From UMGS1307 sp964523005 (GTDB lineage Bacteria; Bacillota; Clostridia; Oscillospirales; CAG-382): a stretch of 5,622 nt of DNA. The stretch lies in the NCBI GenBank assembly GCA_964523005.1, contig CAZFZL010000102.1, forward strand, positions 1-5,622. Reading direction: 5' to 3'. The translations under genes and the position numbers were made by a program. Below are positions 4,972 to 5,622 of the stretch, piece after piece (the first letter of the stretch is position 1; each line of letters starts with the position of its first letter). Below the pieces are notes generated by a model. That model ran no database searches and was not told where the DNA came from. It saw nothing but the letters and a program-made list of their open reading frames with translations.

Positions 4972-5622
4972 AAGAAACAATGAAGTATAACGAAAGAATA
5001 GACAAAATATTATCGTCAAGCGGTATCATGACGCGCAGGGAGGCAAAAAGAGCTGCCTTATGCGGCAGGATATCGCTTGACGGTGTTACCGTAAAAAGCG
5101 TTGACACGCGTATTACCCAGGATAACACGCTGACGCTTGACGGTAAATTAATCAATTACAAAAAATATATTTACATAATGATGGATAAGCCGGAAGGATA
5201 TGTTTGTTCCACGGACGAGCCGGGCGAAAAAAGCGTGCTTGAGCTTTTGCATGAGCCATATTCTAAAATGACGCTTTTTCCGGCGGGGCGACTGGACAAG
5301 AATACGACCGGATTCGTATTGCTCACAAATGACGGAGTTTCTGCGCATAATCTTCTTTCTCCCGGCAAGCACGTTGTAAAGAAGTACATATATACACTTG
5401 CCTCACCCGTTTCGCCTGAAGCCCTCGCCAATATGGAGAACGGATGCGTGCTTGAAGACGGATACATTACGAAAAAATGCACTATTACAGCATTGAACGA
5501 TTACTCCGGATATATAACACTTACCGAGGGAAAATATCATCAGATTAAGCGAATGTTTCTCGCTGCCGGAAGTAAAGTCACCTCCCTGCGGCGTATTTGT
5601 TACAACGGTATAGAAATCGATC
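4968..5622 (+). CDS. RsuA/RluB-family rRNA pseudouridine synthase, 3' partial
   Basis: Open from GTG 4968 through the right edge of the window (218 codons, no stop reached). The N-terminus (about residues 6-60, NERIDKILSSSGIMTRREAKR... ISLDGVTV) is an S4 RNA-binding domain. The catalytic domain follows: MMDKPEGYVCS, then GRLDKNTTGFVLLTNDG with the catalytic Asp at residue 110 (codon 5295), and the late motif EGKYHQIKRMFLAAG followed by VTSLRRI, as in the RsuA/RluB/RluE group. These enzymes convert uridine to pseudouridine in rRNA: RsuA modifies 16S position 516, RluB a 23S site. The motifs do not let me separate them safely, though the size and layout resemble RsuA. Only about 20-30 residues should be missing. 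GTG 4968 has AAGAGG 5 nt upstream; an ATG at 4980 is 17 nt away, so GTG is preferred. The start overlaps the preceding small ORF by GTGA. Confidence 0.93.
   Translation, partial: MKETMKYNERIDKILSSSGIMTRREAKRAALCGRISLDGVTVKSVDTRITQDNTLTLDGKLINYKKYIYIMMDKPEGYVCSTDEPGEKSVLELLHEPYSKMTLFPAGRLDKNTTGFVLLTNDGVSAHNLLSPGKHVVKKYIYTLASPVSPEALANMENGCVLEDGYITKKCTITALNDYSGYITLTEGKYHQIKRMFLAAGSKVTSLRRICYNGIEID

Overview
This window looks like ordinary chromosomal DNA from an anaerobic Firmicute, most likely a gut-type member of the Clostridia. The evidence is a MurE-like ligase of the clostridial 'GTKGKTST / DYAHN / GGNRSKLRR' type, a TrmB starting MRPRKKKHGAER, a DUF4830 lipoprotein-like/secreted family, moderate G+C, and consensus sigma-A promoters. 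No database search was possible, so the placement rests on recognised motifs only. No mobile element, CRISPR array, tRNA or rRNA gene was seen.

Layout. 1-1349 (+): 3' part of a MurE-family Mur ligase whose first ~35-40 residues lie upstream of the window. 1337-1978 (-): trmB, tRNA (guanine-N7-)-methyltransferase, converging on murE with a 13-bp tail-to-tail overlap; it has a clear promoter at 2010-2038. 2096-2311 (+): a 71-residue DUF378 two-helix membrane protein, divergent from trmB. 2371-4242 (+): a complete ABC-F ATPase with a C-terminal coiled coil, driven by a perfect TTGACA-17-TATAAT promoter placed so close to the ATG that the mRNA should be essentially leaderless. 4304-4783 (+): a DUF4830-family secreted/anchored protein interrupted by one in-frame TAG at codon 66, with the rest of the frame intact. 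4831-4971 (+): a possible 46-residue one-helix membrane protein with a GTG start. 4968-5622 (+): an RsuA/RluB-type pseudouridine synthase, cut by the window's right edge and overlapping the small ORF by GTGA.

Common themes. Three of the genes act on translation: trmB modifies tRNA, the ABC-F protein acts on ribosomes, and the pseudouridine synthase modifies rRNA. They sit near a cell-wall ligase and small envelope proteins. They are not clearly one operon: promoters are visible for trmB and the ABC-F gene, and possibly for the pseudouridine synthase.

Main points for a second look. (1) The single TAG inside an otherwise preserved DUF4830 frame, in a window where every other visible stop is TAA or TGA. 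(2) The predicted leaderless ABC-F transcript. (3) The small membrane ORF coupled to the pseudouridine synthase. (4) A Gln-Gln in place of the usual His-Glu in the C-terminal GKGHE motif of the MurE-like ligase. I see no convincing new multi-gene system here.
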